This document shows positions 62,848 through 64,000 of a DNA stretch of 64,000 bases, one piece after another. Position 1 is the stretch's first letter. Every line of letters starts with the position of its first letter. The stretch comes from Candidatus Zhuqueibacterota bacterium (GTDB lineage Bacteria > Zhuqueibacterota > Zhuqueibacteria > Zhuqueibacterales > Geothermadaptataceae), in assembly GCA_030950365.1 (NCBI GenBank), contig JAUZRQ010000077.1, positions 27,398-91,397 on the forward strand, written 5' to 3'. A program made the translations under genes and the position numbers. Below the pieces are notes generated by a model. It was given only the letters and a program-made list of their open reading frames with translations. It made no database searches and was not told the DNA's origin.

Positions 62848-63222
62848 ATGAAGCTACTCAAACTGCTGGATATTGCCCTTCTGGTGTTCCACACCGCGCT
62901 CATCGGCTTTAATTTGTTCGGCTGGTTGTGGGCCAAAACCCGCCGACTGAATTTGATCACCCTCCTGCTCACCGGCGCTTCCTGGTTCGGTCTGGGGTTA
63001 TTTTACGGTCTGGGCTACTGCCCATTTACCGACTGGCACTGGCAGGTCAAATGGCGGCTGGGTGAACGCAATCTGCCGGATTCGTACATTCAATACCTCA
63101 TCCACGAGCTGAGCGGCCTTTCGGTTTCGCGCGAGCTGGCGGACGCCCTCACCGCCGGCGCCTATTTTCTCGCCCTGGCCTGCTCCATATGGACCAACTG
63201 GCGCTCGCGCAAGCCAGTCTGA
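62848..63222 (+). CDS. DUF2784 membrane protein
   Basis: A 124-aa protein with three membrane helices: LLDIALLVFHTALIGFNLFG, LITLLLTGASWFGLGLFYGL and ALTAGAYFLALACSIW. The DUF2784 signature is clear: LGYCPFTDWHWQVKWRLGE, then LPDSYIQYLIHE. The function of the family is unknown. Starts at ATG 62848; the GTG at 62839 is an alternative, and no strong ribosome binding site precedes either because the terminator hairpin occupies the leader. Confidence 0.8.
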   Translation: MKLLKLLDIALLVFHTALIGFNLFGWLWAKTRRLNLITLLLTGASWFGLGLFYGLGYCPFTDWHWQVKWRLGERNLPDSYIQYLIHELSGLSVSRELADALTAGAYFLALACSIWTNWRSRKPV

Positions 63223-63308
63223 AAGGCCGGCCTCTAAGCCAAAACCCGATACACAGAAAAACGGCTCGCTTTTCAAATCAACTGGATCTATCACGCATCC
63301 CTCGCAAT

Positions 63309-63341
63309 AGACAGCAGGCACCTTGAAGGTGCCTGCTGTCT
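63309..63341. terminator. Perfect palindrome of the GGCACCTT family
   Basis: AGACAGCAGGCACCTT, one G, then the exact reverse complement AAGGTGCCTGCTGTCT. It is downstream of the DUF2784 gene and may terminate in both directions. Confidence 0.6.
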
Positions 63342-63364
63342 GAAATGACCAGATGCAATCGTAT

Positions 63365-63391
63365 TTTACATTTAGTTCGACTAAATGTAAA
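63365..63391. repeat. AT-rich perfect inverted repeat, possible operator
   Basis: TTTACATTTAGT, a TCG spacer, then ACTAAATGTAAA. An imperfect extra half-site, CTTTACAGTTAG, follows at 63396-63407. It could be a regulator-binding site or a hairpin; no gene start is near it. Confidence 0.6.
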
Positions 63392-63518
63392 GTATGCTTT
63401 ACAGTTAGTCGCTGCTCATCTTTTGGGGTGATGCCTACGAGGCATTCAATCTCCATCCAAAGCAGTACCATGCGGCCTCTGCCGTCTTCAAGTCCCTGCC
63501 TGCTCATTAAAGTCGTAT

Positions 63519-63556
63519 TAAAAAAGCTCTGCGGACGGAACCCCCATCCACAGAGC
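63519..63556 (-). terminator. Intrinsic terminator of the right-edge gene
   Basis: On the minus strand GCTCTGTGGA pairs with TCCGCAGAGC, then a T-run. It lies 26 bases beyond the stop at 63582. Confidence 0.8.
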
Positions 63557-63581
63557 CTCTATCATTATAGAACCGCTGGAT

Positions 63582-64000
63582 TTACCGCAAGGCCTGACGC
63601 ACAACGACCCGTTGTGTGCGCACCTGCCTGGGGGTTTTCACGCGTATGAAGTAAACTCCCGGTGATACGATGCGCCCCTGCATGTCGCGGCCGTTCCAGC
63701 GCAACGCATGCTGGCCTGCCGGCAACACCTGCTGTATGAGGTCTGCCACCCGCTGGCCAAGCACGTTATATACTGTTACGTTCACTTCAGTGGCCTGCGG
63801 CAACTGCAACTGCAAACGCACGCCATCTTCGCTGGCTACCGGCACAAACGGATTGGGATAAGCCGGCGAAAAATCAAACGCCCTGGGGATTCCTGGCGAA
63901 GCTTCCACCGGCAGCACCCGGTCCTCAAACACAAAAATCGTACTATCTTCAGCAAATCCAGTGAAGCCACCGTTAGCCACGAACACCCGGTTGCCCACCA
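63582..64000 (-). CDS. C-terminal part of a FlgD-tailed exported protein, 5' end beyond the window
   Basis: The frame is open to the right window edge. The visible 138 residues are the end of a larger secreted protein: a loop or strand piece (NRVFVANGGFTGFAEDSTIF), then the type IX-type FlgD-like domain (FSPAYPNPFVPVASEDG, VTVYNVLGQRVADLIQQV, ALRWNGRDMQGRIVSPGVYF, ending VRQALR). The beginning suggests a repeat or propeller protein, but the main domain is not in the window. The apparent GTG start at 63998 is only the edge. Confidence 0.82.
   Translation of the reverse strand, partial: VGNRVFVANGGFTGFAEDSTIFVFEDRVLPVEASPGIPRAFDFSPAYPNPFVPVASEDGVRLQLQLPQATEVNVTVYNVLGQRVADLIQQVLPAGQHALRWNGRDMQGRIVSPGVYFIRVKTPRQVRTQRVVVRQALR

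Larger units (their letters stand above)
63223..63581. other. Convergent intergenic region with three hairpins
   Basis: No gene. It holds the palindrome at 63309-63341, an AT-rich perfect inverted repeat at 63365-63391, and the minus-strand terminator at 63519-63556. Confidence 0.6.

Overview
The window reads as a chromosomal segment of a Gram-negative, didermic bacterium of the Calditrichota / candidate phylum KSB1 / Ignavibacteria type. The placement is inferred from gene content. Several exported proteins end in a FlgD-like Ig domain of the type IX secretion (Por) sorting class (motifs 'NYPNPFNP', 'AYPNPF', 'PSPFSP'). A PorV/PorQ-family outer-membrane protein is present, and beta-barrel proteins, lipoproteins and large surface proteins are common. 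No rRNA, tRNA, CRISPR array, integrase or insertion sequence was recognised. The first ~4.9 kb is visibly more AT-rich than the rest and may be a separate compositional block.

Layout. 1-4.9 kb: the 3' part of a CheR methyltransferase, a ~1.1 kb gene-poor stretch, then a PAS/GAF sensor kinase with its NarL-type response regulator. 4.9-11.5 kb: a Nudix + 2H phosphoesterase pair, a secreted FlgD-tailed protein, a 51-aa protein with its own promoter and terminator, and an operon of purA, a YbjQ-type protein and a lipoprotein. 11.1-14.6 kb: secD-secF-STAS behind a clear sigma70-like promoter. 14.8-17.1 kb: an overlapping operon of a 55-aa protein, a nitrilase-family amidohydrolase and glutamate dehydrogenase. 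17.4-21 kb: rhomboid protease, cell-wall amidase and a beta-barrel protein. 21.5-24.2 kb: a PAP2 phosphatase and an outer-membrane protein.

24.3-33 kb holds an envelope-spanning motor cluster: a TPR protein interrupted by a -1 frameshift at an A10 run, a 983-aa TPR protein, a small exported protein, an ExbB/TolQ-type channel, two ExbD/TolR-type proteins and an FHA-like/TM/TonB-like (AgmX/PglI) protein. The architecture recalls the Agl-Glt machinery of myxobacteria. One ExbD copy keeps the proton-carrying Asp and the other has Asn.

33-40 kb: an AP-endonuclease-2-like TIM barrel protein, membrane proteins, an EcsC-family protein and a DUF7309-like protein. 40-51.5 kb: a secretion set consisting of a FadL-like barrel, a 2837-aa surface protein (N-terminal metallophosphatase, about 16 carboxypeptidase-regulatory-like repeats, C-terminal FlgD-like tail) and a PorV/PorQ protein. 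51.7-64 kb: a 3D-domain protein, an acyl-ACP thioesterase, a propeller/toroid exported protein, an SGNH esterase, a periplasmic M20 amidohydrolase, a thioredoxin, a His-rich membrane protein, a metallophosphatase, a DUF2784 protein and the C-terminus of another FlgD-tailed protein.

The most notable find is the metallophosphatase at 61789-62763. Its frame is interrupted by one TGA exactly where the family's PCGC motif has its second Cys. A hairpin with a G-U-starting loop lies 20 nt downstream, as in bacterial SECIS elements, so it is a strong candidate selenoprotein. Intergenic regions also carry several families of dispersed palindromes.
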